DNA of 64,000 nucleotides from Phaeoceros laevis (GCA_049999765.1 JBNGIQ010009071.1:1-64000); one strand, 5' to 3'; counted from the first letter of the stretch, positions 52,280-64,000 are shown. Notes: generated by a model from the letters alone, not told the origin. Made by a program: numbers and translations.

Positions 52280-53905
52280 TCACTGTTGGGAACTAGGTTT
52301 CCAAACCGACAGGCAGTGTTGGACTTTGTCTTTCCAGCCCATAAGCATCCAACCTTGGTCCTGGCCAATGCCCCAGTGCTTGTGGTACCCGTCCTTTTGC
52401 AGCACATCATGTGCATCCGACAGTTGGTTTGCTGTGAGTGGCAGCTGCTCCAGACCCGCCTTCACCAGTCTTTGGTGCCACTGGATGTAGGTTTCAGGTC
52501 GTTCGATCCTGTCTTTGCCCTCGCAGGCGATGGCGTTGAGGATGTCTCGGCCGAAAAAGTGGGTCTCCACATTGAGCCTGTGCATGTTGTCCGGAGGCAT
52601 CAGGCTCGCTGCAACGTCGAAGTAGTTCTCGTAGTGAGCTATGGCCTCCCTCAACCTGGGGATGAAGGGACCGTTGGAAGCCCAAGTGATCACTCCTAGC
52701 ACAAACAGCTTGGGGTTCAGGTTGCGGATCATTCTGAGCACCTTGCCCCTAGGGTTGGTGGCCACAGCACTCTCTTCCGGCACATGCCTCAGCCGGAATA
52801 TGGAGGACACAGCCAGCACCTCGTCCTCTCGCAATTTGAAGGCAGAATAGGGCACGTCCTGCCAGACGCTGGCAATGGCGTTGTACTCGAAGGAAATCCC
52901 CAGAGCCGCTGCATACCTCCCCAGCCTGCGCCCGGTTACCTTCACTCTGCGGTCCGAGTGCGGACCTGGTTGCGGGAAATCTATCCCCGTGATGCGGAGC
53001 AGCTGGGGGGGACCTCCAGGACGGGATGCCAGGGCCAGCATGAAGCGGGGCCATTGGTACCCGTTGGCGATGCCGTAGTCGATGATGTGCACCCTCTCCG
53101 CTCCTTGGAACGTCTCCAGCAGCAGGTCGTTCTGGTAATTGTGCGCCAGTGCGAAGTAGGGGCACTTGATGTAGACATACTCGTAGGCCCGCTGGCTGTC
53201 GAATGTGGTCATGCCTTCCTTCCTGGAAGCGAAGAGCTGCGCAGCCCTGCCGGAGAGCTTGGCTGCCAGAGCCTCCACAAAGTAATGCGCCAGGCGCTGC
53301 AGCCGGCACCCGAAGGGGCTGGAGAAGGCCCTGATCCTCCGCACCAGCTCCCCGGCCACCGCCCTTTCCTGCACCAAGATGGCGTTGGCGCAGGCCACCA
53401 GCATCTCCGTGATCACCTCAAATGAGGGCGGGGTTTTGGCTCCCCCTGCCACAGGATCCGGAGCCAGAAGCTCCTCCACCTCCTGCTCCCCTGAAACAGG
53501 CAGCGTAAACGCCCCGCAGAACACCGGTTGCAGCCCGATGAGCCCCGACAGCTCGTTGTGTATCACCTGGTAAGCCAGCATGTCGGACAGAGTGTAGCTG
53601 CTCTCCTCCTCCAACGCCTGATTGTTGAGCAGCTGCGCGAAGTAATCCAAAATTGCCTGCTGCCCGGCCGCACTGCTACCGGATGTTGAAGGCTGAGCCC
53701 TAGGCTGAGAGTACTCATGATCGGCAAAACAGCTATCGGACTGAGTGCTTGCTACAGATTCGAATGACACACTCAGGGAGTCAGCGGGCAATTCCTCCCT
53801 ACGCAACCCTTCTTCCCGGACTGCCGCCTTGTTGCGGTTCCTGCGGGTGTTCTGCAAGAGCGCAAGCTGCAGTTTAGACGTAAGAGAAGACGGCTGCTCC
53901 GACAT
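52280..53905 (-). CDS. GRAS transcription regulator, LISCL subfamily (2)
   Basis: Intronless, 541 residues from the ATG at 53905 (an upstream in-frame GTG is ignored). The N-terminus carries SLTSKLQLAL at residues 7-16, identical in sequence and position to the neighbouring GRAS protein. The GRAS domain has FGCRLQRLAHYFVEALAAKL, VHIIDYGIANGYQWPRFML (about residue 272), RITGIDFPQPG, NVETHFFGRDILNAIACEG with RIERPETYIQWHQR, and the SAW end WMLMGWKDKVQHCLSVWKP. It belongs to the same LISCL subgroup and is the closest visible relative of the gene at 47414. The two lie tail to tail, about 3.2 kb apart. GC content is higher than in its partner (GC-rich third positions). Function as for the partner: nuclear co-regulator, target unknown. 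Confidence 0.93.
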   Translation of the reverse strand: MSEQPSSLTSKLQLALLQNTRRNRNKAAVREEGLRREELPADSLSVSFESVASTQSDSCFADHEYSQPRAQPSTSGSSAAGQQAILDYFAQLLNNQALEEESSYTLSDMLAYQVIHNELSGLIGLQPVFCGAFTLPVSGEQEVEELLAPDPVAGGAKTPPSFEVITEMLVACANAILVQERAVAGELVRRIRAFSSPFGCRLQRLAHYFVEALAAKLSGRAAQLFASRKEGMTTFDSQRAYEYVYIKCPYFALAHNYQNDLLLETFQGAERVHIIDYGIANGYQWPRFMLALASRPGGPPQLLRITGIDFPQPGPHSDRRVKVTGRRLGRYAAALGISFEYNAIASVWQDVPYSAFKLREDEVLAVSSIFRLRHVPEESAVATNPRGKVLRMIRNLNPKLFVLGVITWASNGPFIPRLREAIAHYENYFDVAASLMPPDNMHRLNVETHFFGRDILNAIACEGKDRIERPETYIQWHQRLVKAGLEQLPLTANQLSDAHDVLQKDGYHKHWGIGQDQGWMLMGWKDKVQHCLSVWKPSSQQ

Positions 53906-56651
53906 CTTGCTAGCCAGCTCACATCGCACACGAGCTCAGGGAAGGATGGTTGATCAATCCATGAAACCTGCCTGCTACAGGAGGAGCCACATTATCCTAG
54001 GTATAGCTAGGAGGCGGAATTCCTTTCCTCGCTTTCAGGTTTTAAGATGAATTTGCAACGAGTACTACAATGTTCGGCAGCAGGCCTAGGAGGCGTGGAA
54101 GCCATTGCGATCATTCCCGACCGCCCTGCAGTGCCTGCACTGCATACATGAATTTGTGACACCTGATTGTTGGAATGATCCAGACTTAAATCCGCCTCCA
54201 ATGATAATGCGGGAGGACTGAGCCGGGAGATGATGTAGGTTACTGCAGCTACTGTAGCGCGGGCCCGGTTTGCATCACCGGCAGCACCCGGTTAGTTGGC
54301 AACCGGTTAGTTGGCGGTTGGCTTCTTGCAGTGCCTCTCAGGTTCAGCTGACATGCGCCGTAAGTACCAGTGACTCATCACCCATGCTCGCTTATTCCGT
54401 TTCCACCTGCTGCTGCGCGCTTGCACAGCATTCCCCTGCGATCGCAAGATTTTTTAGGATAATGCAAATGTCGTCTCGACTAAATGATGCAACAATTTCT
54501 ACCTACTCTTAGAATACAATATTATTACACCGAGGCCCGGCCTTCAAAATATCCTTCCTCCATTCCACAGACATGGAGTACATATATCTATTCGATGTAA
54601 GCTCACTACTTGAGATAGGAACCTGCCTCCTTCATTTCTTCATTTCAAGACAGCCCTGTACTTCGCCTGCACCTTCCTCCTCGGTGTTGTGTGGCCTTCT
54701 AGTACCCTAGAAGTTCTGTTCCAATCTGCTCTTGAAACTTTCTTTTGCAGCCGCTATTGATAGTACGGAAATCCATGCTTGTCCTTGTAGACAGCTTGAT
54801 GTTGTCGTCCTAGATATCGATGTATACATGGTGTCCTTTGGATCTTTGCACTTGGTCTCCTCCGACCACCTGCATGCTGTATGTTGCACATGTTGTACAT
54901 TCCATTTCCTGTAGACAATTGATGTGTGATGTAACATGTCTCGGTTTTGCGTGGTGAGCAGGAGGGCAGGAGGCGGTATTATGGAGACACGCCGGGACCG
55001 GACAATCGCTGCAGCTGGCTGCCTGGCTCAACATTTTTTTAATTGCACATTGTGTGGACAGCGGACGCTCCTTCTATAGAAAAATGTATCCGGCTCCACC
55101 AATTGAAGGATGGCGTACTGGAGGAGATTTTCTGAGGCTAGCGAGCGAGCTCAGAAGTTCCTTGGACCGCAACCCTTGGTGGCCGCCTGAGCTGCTTAGT
55201 TGGCTGAAATCGAAGACGATTCTACACGTCAACATGGGTGTTTGCATTGATCTCCCGTGCCTCAGCTATGAAGAAAAGGAGGTCTCTTGCATGCTTGGAA
55301 GGCGGGGCACCACAAGCCAGTGATCATGAAAAGATTACAGTATGTTAGAATATGAAAGGTGGAACAGCGCCAGAGGGACTTGGAGGAACATGCCCATGCA
55401 CGGAGCGAGGCTCACAAAGGACAGCAGCAGTAGGGTCTGAACAGCTGTTGCGGAGCATGCCACCAAATGTTTAATAAGAGGTTTCACAGAATCTTGAACA
55501 TCACTCCTCACAGTGTTCACACAGTCACGTCCTCGTCGAAGGTGCGTTCGAGGATTCTCGACTGTCAAAACCGCACGATATGCTTACAGGTTTATCCCTG
55601 GCAGGGTGGCTTCAGAAGCTGGTCCAGTACCAGAGACAGAGCACCCCCCGGAAGCTGCAGAAGAAGACACCGACGGCTGCTGCAGCTTTATCGAAGTGAG
55701 GCCACTGTTCCGCTGTGTCAGCTCATCAATCTCCAGTCTTGTAGAAAGCAGATGGCATCTCGATCCGGGAGCCTAGGGTTTTTGCATGTTCCTCGTGCCG
55801 GTGTGGTTAACTGTTCATATTCTCAGGCCCGGCAAGCCTGGTAAATTCAGGTTAAACCCCCAAGGCGGAAGTCGAGGATTTATCAGCGAAGCAATTGCAC
55901 CACCTTGTGCTTTTTCGGCACCCATTTGCCTCCCATGTGATAAGCTTCTCTCTAGGGCTGGATTACATTCAGACTTGATCTGCTCTTGCTTTGAATGTCA
56001 TTGAACGGACAGTGCTGACCAGAGGATTGACTCAATACCTGAATGGTATCAGTCCCCAACACCTGAACTAGCCTTGCCGCTTTTAAACAAGTATGCGGTG
56101 ACGTTTAGTTCAGTGAGAGCATCCTACCCATATATTTTGCCTCTGAGAGGTTCTGAAATTTCTATGGTTCAGGTTTTCCAGGTCATTTGAAGTACACTAA
56201 AGGGACTAAACAGTTGTAAGGCCCTTCACTATTGTTTAATTGGGAATTTGGGAGGCTGTGCTGAAGTTCGTCCTCCAAATCCTTTTACAGATATCCGCCT
56301 GCTGCAGGCATGTGCCATCTTGGTAAAACGTATATCCGAAGCGCAATGCTGTATGGGATGCTCAGAGTGCACATGGCAGATTTCCAGCTGGTAATCAGGA
56401 AGGATCGCAGGTCGTTGCGGCACAAGATGCCATGTGCGACACGCCCAGGACGACGAGGTGAAAGCTTCAGATGGTAGAACTAGGAGTCCGGGAACAAGAT
56501 GTACACAGGTCACAGGAATCCACACGGTTGTGGACATTGTCCATCACAGCTCAGAAAGAGATAGTGGAGGTCGAGAAATCCGACAACTGCGTTGTTACGC
56601 AATTGTCTGATGGCTCGAGACTTGCTCGATTGCAAGAAATCTTAAAAATCA
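53906..56651. other. Intergenic, about 2.7 kb
   Basis: Promoter side of GRAS gene 2 (-) and 3' side of the DOMON gene (-). One possibility worth noting is on the minus strand. A spliced pair of segments at about 55775-55625 and 55562-55335 would encode a Ser/Gln-rich stretch, then a C-terminal hydrophobic part (TAVQTLLLLSFVSLAPCMGM). I could not find a start codon or a fully consistent splice phase, so I do not annotate it as a gene. A 79-codon plus-strand frame near 55084-55323 also has no known motif. Confidence 0.45.
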
Positions 56652-59600
56652 TCAAGGATTATCCGTTTGTGATTCTGCTCCCCGTAATGGAAAGAGTTGA
56701 ACTTCTTTCACCTCTTTTTCGTCCTGTAGCAGGTTCCTGGACATGTCCTCCTCTTCAACCTCGTCTGGTTCCGTGGTGGTCCAAGAATTATAGATCACCC
56801 CTTGCTGATTCTTTCTGGACAACAGAAAGGAAGCTAAATGTAAAACCATCTATGGTGAATGGGATAGGGGAAGTCCAGACGACCTCAGATGCACAGCCAG
56901 CAACAGCGAGGCTAGCAGAAGGGCACACAAGAGATGCAAATTACTATACCTATGTTTGACTCTCCTAGTCTCGAGATACGCAACCGCAGCACCACCGCTG
57001 AAAAACCATGCCAGCAGAGCCCACCGGTACCCAGCGACGGAGATATTCTCCGTTTTTCCTAGTTGTGATATGCCTGTGATGAGTGCTACAACTCCCACTA
57101 GCATCGCGGCCCGACCAGAGAATCTGCATATGGCACCCCACGAGATTAGTTGCTCTGTGCAATGAAAAGTGACTGCGATATGCATGTGCTTGGTCAAAAC
57201 AGAAAATAATCTTGGAGACAGCAACTTCATCACTTACAAGTGAAGGTACTCCCACACAATTCGCTCAACGTGCTGCGGCTCTCCAAGTGGAGTCTTTTTT
57301 GGGCGGAAGTAGGCATTTAAGGGCTGCCAACAAGCTAGAACAATGCTGACTATTCCCACCTTCATGTGGGCATTTGACATATGGATGCTGTGAAGAAAAA
57401 CCATCCTTGATCACTAATTGCACGCATCCTAGCAAACGACCTCAGTGAAAAGTGTAAATGGAAGCAGACAGGCTCATGAAACAAAGCCGACAAGGAAAAG
57501 CCTACCCTTTAAGTTCTGCCACGGCGAATAGAAGTCCAAGCAGCATAACTACTATGCCAGAATACTGGGAAAAAATGTGAACCCTGTCGCATAAAAAGCA
57601 TGTCAGTGTCTGCAAAAGGTCATGAAAGGAAGCCAGAAAATGAAATTCTACTCACTGAAACCAAATCTCGTGCTCCAAGTGCTTCAGGTAGCGTGCTGCA
57701 AGTATTCCTCCTGGAAACAGCAGTCCCCAAGCTAGAAACATCATGAACCCGTGAACCTGGCAACCAAAAGACACATATCCCTCAAAGCACAGAAAATTAA
57801 AGTTTTGCCATGCCGTCTATACATAAAGCCTGGATGTTGCTATAGTTCTCAGAGCAACTATTACCGCAAAAACTGGCACCAATTCCTCAGGTTTGGCTTC
57901 GCCAGTATTTAAATACACTAGCAGCGGCTTGCTGCTTGTTGAAAAATGCATGTTCTCAAATGACAAAGGATCTGTGATAAACAAGCAGAGATTAGTACAG
58001 AAGCCAACTGGTGTGATGCAGTTAATAAGGACGCCAACAAGAACAGTGCCAAAGCCCACGAAATCAAAATCAAAGACACATGAATTCAAACATAGTCCAA
58101 ACCTGTTGGTATGTACTGTCAAAGCAGGTCCAGGCAACTGTGTATAGCCTCTAAACTTCAGCTCAAACTTACCTCCAGACCAGTGGGGGCCCATCGCCCA
58201 CACTACTTTCAGGACGTCGCTAGGGTCAATCATGTTTTTGCACTCTGCGCCTTTGACACACCCAGGTACTAAGAGACGTGTAAACTCAAATGTTATACGT
58301 CCATCTTCCCTACTGCACTTTTGTGCAGTCAGTGTCTCGGGGGTTGTGTGAATCTTTGATGCCTCCTTCCCGTCAATCCAATAGGTACTGACCCTCCCTA
58401 CTTCATCGTCATCAATCCAGCCAACGTAGGCGAAAGAATTTACCATCCCACTGCAACATAGTAACAGATTAGCCACCAAAAGCCAGACCAGTGTAGTTTT
58501 TGTTGAGCCACTAAAGTAAAGTGAACTAGTTGGTATATCTTAGAATGAGCATTTGCCGTCATACCTGCCAAAAGCAATAGCAACATAGCCGCTCTTCCGC
58601 TCACCACGAACAGCAAATGATATATCATCCTCAGTCAACGTCCAAAACAATGTCACCTGGGTACCGCCACACAATTCGCTTAGAGCATTAGAGCATTAGA
58701 GCATCATATTGACACTCAATAAGCCAAGACATGAATTTTCCAGTGGTCAACATGTCTCAGCCAACGATTGCAGACACAAGTCATGAAAACCAGCCACTGG
58801 TACCTCATCTCTGTCAAGACTGGCACTTGAGTTATACATATCCGAAAGTCCACCATCGACAACTTGTACCTTCCATCCCATTTTTGGCTGAGAAAAAGAC
58901 TGCATTTCCACACTATTGTCAGCAGGAAACTTCCGGCACACCTTGCTGAGTTCAAATGCGAAACCATTGCGAAGGAGGTAACCTGGTAGTAGACATAATC
59001 AGGGGTACTGCTGTTTGGAAGCCATGTGAGCGAATGTGGGATAACAGGCACCCCATGTGCTTCTGGACCGCCAGCATAGATAGTCTCATTGGGATTAGAT
59101 GATCCCCCAATTGCATCTGAAGTGATGTAGAAAGGGACGTCATGGCCTGCCTGCACAGATATTTTAACCGGTACTCCACGTTCGACCTTCAAAAGAGGTG
59201 CTTCTTTCTTGTTGATTGAAAGTACTTTCTGGGGACAAGGGGGGTTCGGGTAATGCTTGGCCTCCACAGTTCCAATTACCAGCGACGAACCTCGATCAGC
59301 CACAACAATATCCCCCTGATAGGCATCTAAAGCAGGCATTGGGCCAACACAATCATCAAAAGGGTCCCCAAGCACTATTTGCTTATAACCGAATCCGTCC
59401 CCCCACTTGAGTGCATGAATCTGCGGAGTGTAGTAGTGTGGACCCGAACTGTCAGGTGGCTTCACGAAACCCTTAGCCCAGATCACTCGCATATCGGCAT
59501 TCAGATCAATAGACACGTCATATTCCTTATCCAGGGATTCAAGGGGTCTCCTATAGCGAATCAGGGAGATACCTGCAAGCTCGACGGGTGAACATACCAG

Positions 59601-61471
59601 TGAGACACATCACAGTAGTCACATTGAACAACTACCAGACGAGTTCGCATTTCCATCCAGAACATAGCTGCATCAAGCCCTCACATCAATTACCGTCAAC
59701 TTGCTGCCCATATATAAGTTCTGTGCCGCTGACGTTCTTTTCCTTGTCACTTGAAAAAAAGCTGTCTGGACAAACTCCATTAGGTGTTCGTGCATCCCAG
59801 TTACACGTTTTGTATCCAGAGATATAATAATCCTCAGCATATGGCACATCCTGCACACATGTGTTTCCGTAATAAGCCCAATGCATTAACAGCTTCCATA
59901 ATAGACCAAAGGAGATGCCAGGTCAATTGCTTTTCGTGCAACTTAGCACAGAAAATTGCAACAGTTTTAGCATGCCGGATTGAAACCCCTTACCTGCTCA
60001 TTAAATCCAGCAATCACAACATCGGAGTTGATCATATAGTGCCCCTTACTGACAACAGAAGCCCATCCAAAGGATACGTACTCAGACTTTGCAAGAGGAG
60101 TTTCTAGACCAATATCTACGCTATTGTGACCCCAATTTACAGTCCACCGGAGTCTGATTGAAGTAGAAAGCTGAGCACAGTTCTTGAACATTGTAGGCTG
60201 GGATTCTCCACGGATTATTTGAGTTCCAAACCCCTCAGTACTGCTAGGTTCTGGAGCGGGGGTTGGTGCTAGTGACTCTAACGGATATGGTGAAGGTGAC
60301 ATTGCAACTGTGGGTGGTGCAACTTGAGGTTTCCCAGCTCCAGCGTCCGGCACAGTTGTCGGCTCAAGCAGGATGTGACCAAAGTCAGAAGCAGTGGTCA
60401 TGTCCCAGATGCCAAGCACGCGGAAATCGCCCCATGTGTAATTTTTCAATGTCACCTGAATTGTACATCCAACCAAACGGAATGAGAACGATCTCGAGTG
60501 ACACAGAGACTGGGCCAAACACAACCAGACAACAAATCTTATTGGCTTCTGTCACATACATCGAAAGTGGCATTGCTGTAAGTTTGGTTGAGCTTTTGAT
60601 CAGAAACAGGATGGCCAGTAGTCATATTCTTGAAATCGGTTCCCATAGCTCCCCACCAATACACTTCTGTTCCTGCAAGCATGTCGAACTTGGTTACCTG
60701 CACCACGAACCTCGACTTAAGAATCCCCCTTCAGAGACTACTAGTAGACATACATTATGCATAGTTGGAAAAAAAGGGACTCGTCTGACAAAAAGTACTA
60801 CTTGCAGGGAAGATAGCATCTCAGTTTGTCTTGTAAATGTCTCTTATGCAACACATGACCGACCACAACTAGGTTGACAGCTGATTTCGATTTCTTATTT
60901 CAAGCACTGAAATTACAAGAACCCTCAGGCTCTTTCTTGTCCATTGCGAAGTCAAAGGTACTACATGCTCCTCCTTAGAAACTTGTACATATTGCTACTA
61001 CGGCACCATGACATGTCAAATGAACATCAGCCCTGGCCAGTCTGCATTTCCATCTCAAATCCACCACAAACATATCCTTGTTAGAAGCTTTTACAGCTGC
61101 CAGAACACCAGTCAGAGAATCGTCCAGGATTCAGGGACCAAGTGCAGCTAGCCAGGTGCTCAACAGTGGTCCAATTACAAGTGAACTGCCTAATACGAGC
61201 ATGGGACAGCACTCAACAGCAAAAAATCGAGCAAGAAAAGGGTACATAGTGTTGAGATCAGCTACAGATTTATAAAACAGACCTGGAAAGTGCAGTCGTC
61301 CAGAATAAGTACGGTACCACGGATCTGGTGCTGAATCATGCTTAGATCAGCAGTGAAGCCCACCAGAGAGCCGTTGCTAGTGCACAGCCCCGTGGTGCCA
61401 GGTAAGTTCCAACTGCCAAGCCCCAATGCGGCTAGAAGCAACAGCCCCATAGCCGCGGATAAAAGTGTCAT
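56652..61471 (-). CDS. DM13-DOMON-cytochrome b561 protein (At5g54830-like)
   Basis: Fourteen exons: 61471-61283, 60697-60560, 60455-59994, 59850-59694, 59572-58983, 58899-58804, 58656-58565, 58450-58173, 57971-57865, 57756-57656, 57583-57506, 57387-57238, 57123-56950 and 56814-56652; 924 residues, every phase consistent. Order: signal peptide (1 to ~25); DM13 region (~30-150, with VTKFDMLAGTEVYWWGAM and GDFRVLGIWDMTTASDF); DOMON 1 (~190-360, with IRLRWTVNWGHNSVDIGLE); a linker with HYPNPPCPQKVLSINKKEAP; DOMON 2 (~545-690, with VTLFWTLTEDDISFAVRG and MVNSFAYVGWIDDDEVG); then a b561 membrane core (~700-870). The b561 histidines are visible in VHGFMMF, QVHIFSQ, AHMKVG and WEYLHLF. A short acidic tail ends the protein. 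Such proteins are thought to carry electrons across a membrane using haem and ascorbate. Closest named relative from memory is Arabidopsis At5g54830. The role in plants is little known. Confidence 0.93.
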
Positions 61472-63003
61472 TGAGTCCAAATTCGAACCAGATCCACGTC
61501 CCGCCTTTGTCCTACACGTCCCTTGCAGCTAATCGCTTCCACTGATCGTCCCAGTGCATAATTCGAAACCGACTCGAACACCATAGAGCTCACAGTGCCG
61601 ATCTGTGCAGTCGGATTATCCAGTTCCTTGTGTCCATCCCGATGATCCAAAGAACCCGCAATCCACGGTGTTTGGAACCCCTAAACCCCCGCATGACCAC
61701 GGGCTGCCAGCTTTCTCCTGAACACCCATGGTTGCATCAGATCCCCAGGGCCTCCTCCAGCATCATCAAATTGAGAACTTGTGAGGCTCTCCATGATCTC
61801 AATCTCCCTACTTGGCAACAATCAGACCTAATCTTCAGGAACCTCGCCAGCCGGCATCGTCCTGACTTGCCTAAGAGAGATCAAGAGAAATCACTCCAGT
61901 AATTCCCAAATTCCAGACGACTGCGATGACACAGCCGTGACGATGGGCCAGTCGGGAAGGAAACAGATCGGCACTTGAGGAGCAACAACTTCCACGTTCA
62001 CAGACGCTCGGAAGTGACGCTAAGTCCCCCGAAGATCCTACGCAATTCACATGGTCGCGTGCAGAAACGAAGCATGTGCCACATACATGCCTACGTGTGC
62101 GCGCTGTCGCTTGTCACGGGCTTACTGTAGCGTGTGCGCATCGTAGGCCCGTATATTATAGACTATCCCTCCATCCTGTACGTATCAAAACTATCCAGTA
62201 CGAAATGCGTGTGCGCCAGCAATAGGGGCACGGCTGTATTTAGGAGTGAGGATCCATTTCAGCCGCGTTACATTGCACGATTCACTCCACTAAGAAAATG
62301 TCTCCAGGTGTCCCAAGACTTAAGCTCAATCACATCCCCGTGATCTACAGGAAATCAAAACGAGCACAGGCCATACAGTCTTCTACAAAGCAACATCATC
62401 TCCGCCATTCTGATCCAAAACATGTGTTCAGAGTTGCGAGTCTGCAGCCAAAAGCAAAAGGTCCGATCCGGATCGCACTTAGATGATACGTCCCCCGTAA
62501 ACCGCGGGAAGTAAGAGGCAGCGGACAGGTACGGTGCATGACAGTCCGCGTAGGTGCTGCGGGCCACAAGGACACGTCCCAGAGATGTAAAGGCAGTCAA
62601 GGATCGTGAGGCCAGTGGCTCACAGACGTTTGCGGCTACATCAGCGCTTTAGGACCTTCTGGCACAATCCTGGGACAGCTCGGTGAGGAAGAAAGGCATC
62701 CTGGAGTTGCTTCTACAGCTGGAGGTATATTGCCATTCATGCATTCCTGCATTCCTGCATTCCTTCAATTCAGGTAGTCTTTTGAGACCGACTGGCTTAG
62801 CTGTGTCTCCTCTGAAACAGGGGGACCGAAGATGAACGAGCTGTGCTGTTGCCCAATGCGGCCAGGAATGGCGTCCTTTCTGTTCCAAGAGATTCACCTG
62901 GCAATTCACAACGTTTGAGCGTCTCTTCCGAGCAACTCTTTTGCCACATGGATAGACTGCATTTGGCCTCCCTTGAGTTGCTGAGGTAGATTCGGTATCT
63001 GCG
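61472..63003. promoter_or_regulatory. Divergent intergenic region, DOMON-b561 and CER-like genes
   Basis: About 1.5 kb between two divergent start codons. It should hold both 5' UTRs and promoters. Small frames on both strands have no motifs. No clear TATA box stands out near either start. Confidence 0.5.
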
Positions 63004-64000
63004 ATGGCTACCAGACCCGGTGCTCTCTCGGATTGGCCTTGGCAGAAGTTTGGCAGCTTGAAGGCAAGTTGAGCTGCCGCATAGCATTATTTGCGCTTTG
63101 CGTACCCGTACTGGTTTTTTAGGCGTAGACCTAGGGCGTACTAGTATTAAATCCGAGTTGAGTGCAGCTACAGTGTCCTACTGTTCCTGTCATAGGTACT
63201 AACTTGACAACAACTGCTCTTCTGTGAATTGCAGTATCTTCTTTATCTGCCATTCGCAGTGAAGGCTGTTCAAGCGAATTGGCTGGGGGGACATGATGCA
63301 GACAATTGGTGTCTGCACATGTTGCTGGCCTCTGCCCTGCGATATTTGCATGGTCAGCTGTGGATGTCAGTGTCAAGATCTCATCACCTCATTGGAAAGT
63401 ATCAGATACAGACCAAAGGCATAAGCTTTGAGCAAGTCGACCGGGAGAGCAATTGGTATGTGCCATTGTTCATGGTTTGCATCCATCAAGTTTTCGCTGT
63501 TGGGGCTCCCTAAGGTGCACCTTGTTGCGAGGATCGTTGTGACACCGCAGATTGCTAATCTTCTTCTTGTACGCAGGGAGGATTATATCATCCTGCATGT
63601 GCTTGTAGCAAGCATTGCCCGTGCCATACTTCCAGGTTTCACAAATTTCCCTTTTTGGAGTCAAAAAGGGTTCATCATTCTGCTCCTCCTACATATGGGG
63701 CCAACGGAATATGTGTACTACTGGGCACACCGAGCCCTTCATCACCACTATCTTTACACTCGCTACCACTCTCACCATCATGCATCTTTTATCACAGAGC
63801 CAGTCACAGGTCTGAACGGCTTTTTTCTTGGCATTTTCCTTTCTTGAGGTTTCCTAATTCTTTTTCTTCACCTTTCTGACTGTGGCTTGATTGCAGGATC
63901 AGTGCACCCGTTTGCGGAGCACCTGTTATACACCGCAATATTTGCTGTACCCCTACTAGGAACCTGGGCTCTTGGAAGTGCGTTTGTTGGAATGTTCTAC
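63004..64000 (+). CDS. CER1/CER3-like wax biosynthesis protein, 5' part
   Basis: Partial; the gene runs off the window. Exons: 63004-63063, 63235-63455, 63577-63809 and 63897 to beyond 64000. It starts MATRPGALSDWPWQKFGSLK, the usual opening of ECERIFERUM1/3 (WAX2) proteins. It continues with GISFEQVDRESNWEDYIILH, membrane segments (GFIILLLLHMGPTEYVYYW) and the fatty-acid-hydroxylase histidine cluster HRALHHHYLYTRYHSHHHAS, then EPVTGSVHPFAEHLLY. CER1 and CER3 act together at the ER to turn very-long-chain acyl-CoA into alkanes for cuticular wax; the His clusters bind di-iron. Whether this is CER1 or CER3 cannot be decided from the N-terminal third. Intron 1 (63064-63234) has a GC donor (AAG|GCAAGT). 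The other donors are GT. Confidence 0.92.

Noticed and set aside
55335-55844. Possible two-exon membrane protein on the minus strand
   Set aside because: The hydrophobic C-terminal part is suggestive, but I could not find a start codon or a natural donor that keeps phase.
1-64000. CRISPR arrays, operons, tRNA or rRNA genes, organelle DNA insertions
   Set aside because: The repeats are ordinary eukaryotic tandem repeats without spacers, genes are intron-split, and I found no cloverleaf-like or rRNA-like segment I could defend.

Overview
This looks like nuclear DNA of a land plant, about 48% GC by eye. It has split genes with GT-AG introns that are mostly 70-240 bp, and plant-specific families: LISCL-type GRAS, LAX PANICLE 2-like, REF/SRPP, Gnk2/DUF26, CER-type wax synthesis, and DM13-DOMON-cytochrome b561. 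The many broken PPR fragments and compact introns suggest a seed-free vascular plant, perhaps a lycophyte, but that is inference only. Four N runs (two of 100, two of 10) mark assembly gaps, three of them inside tandem repeats.

Layout. 1-5.6 kb: no intact gene; PPR remnants and a retropepsin-like retroelement remnant. 5.6-7 kb: F-box gene with a broken 3' end. 8.4-9.8 kb (-): PCBER/isoflavone-reductase-like gene. 9.97-10.2 kb: an inverted relative of the PPR remnant. 11.1-14.0 kb (-): long acidic repeat protein. 14.7-16.0 kb (-): plastid CPYC glutaredoxin. 17.65-18.7 kb (+): REF/SRPP lipid-droplet protein. 19.2-21.2 kb (-): double stress-response A/B-barrel protein. 21.8-25.9 kb (-): LAX2-like protein with a RAWUL-like C-terminus. 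26-35.4 kb: repeat-rich, with a frameshifted kinase and an F-box-associated remnant. 35.5-37.0 kb (-): ESCRT-III VPS32/SNF7. 37.6-39.3 kb (+): RNA polymerase I subunit A49. 40.0-40.4 kb (+): secreted Gnk2 protein. 40.8-41.8 kb (-): secreted His/Asp-rich protein. 41.9-47.4 kb: AT-rich, repeat-rich and gene-free. 47.4-49.1 kb (+) and 52.3-53.9 kb (-): two intronless, convergent LISCL GRAS genes with a MITE-like element between them. 56.7-61.5 kb (-): a 14-exon DM13-DOMON-b561 gene. 63.0 kb to the edge (+): 5' part of a CER1/CER3-like gene.

Most neighbours are functionally unrelated, as is usual in plant chromosomes. Exon models were built by hand from splice sites, conserved motifs and reading phase. 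In the eight complete multi-exon models outside the LAX2-like gene every phase closes and the totals divide by three. I found no convincing previously undescribed system. The most informative oddities are two GC-AG introns, an 8-bp-TSD MITE-like element, an identical N-terminal motif in the two GRAS proteins, the repeat architecture of the acidic protein, and two decaying genes with otherwise good domains.
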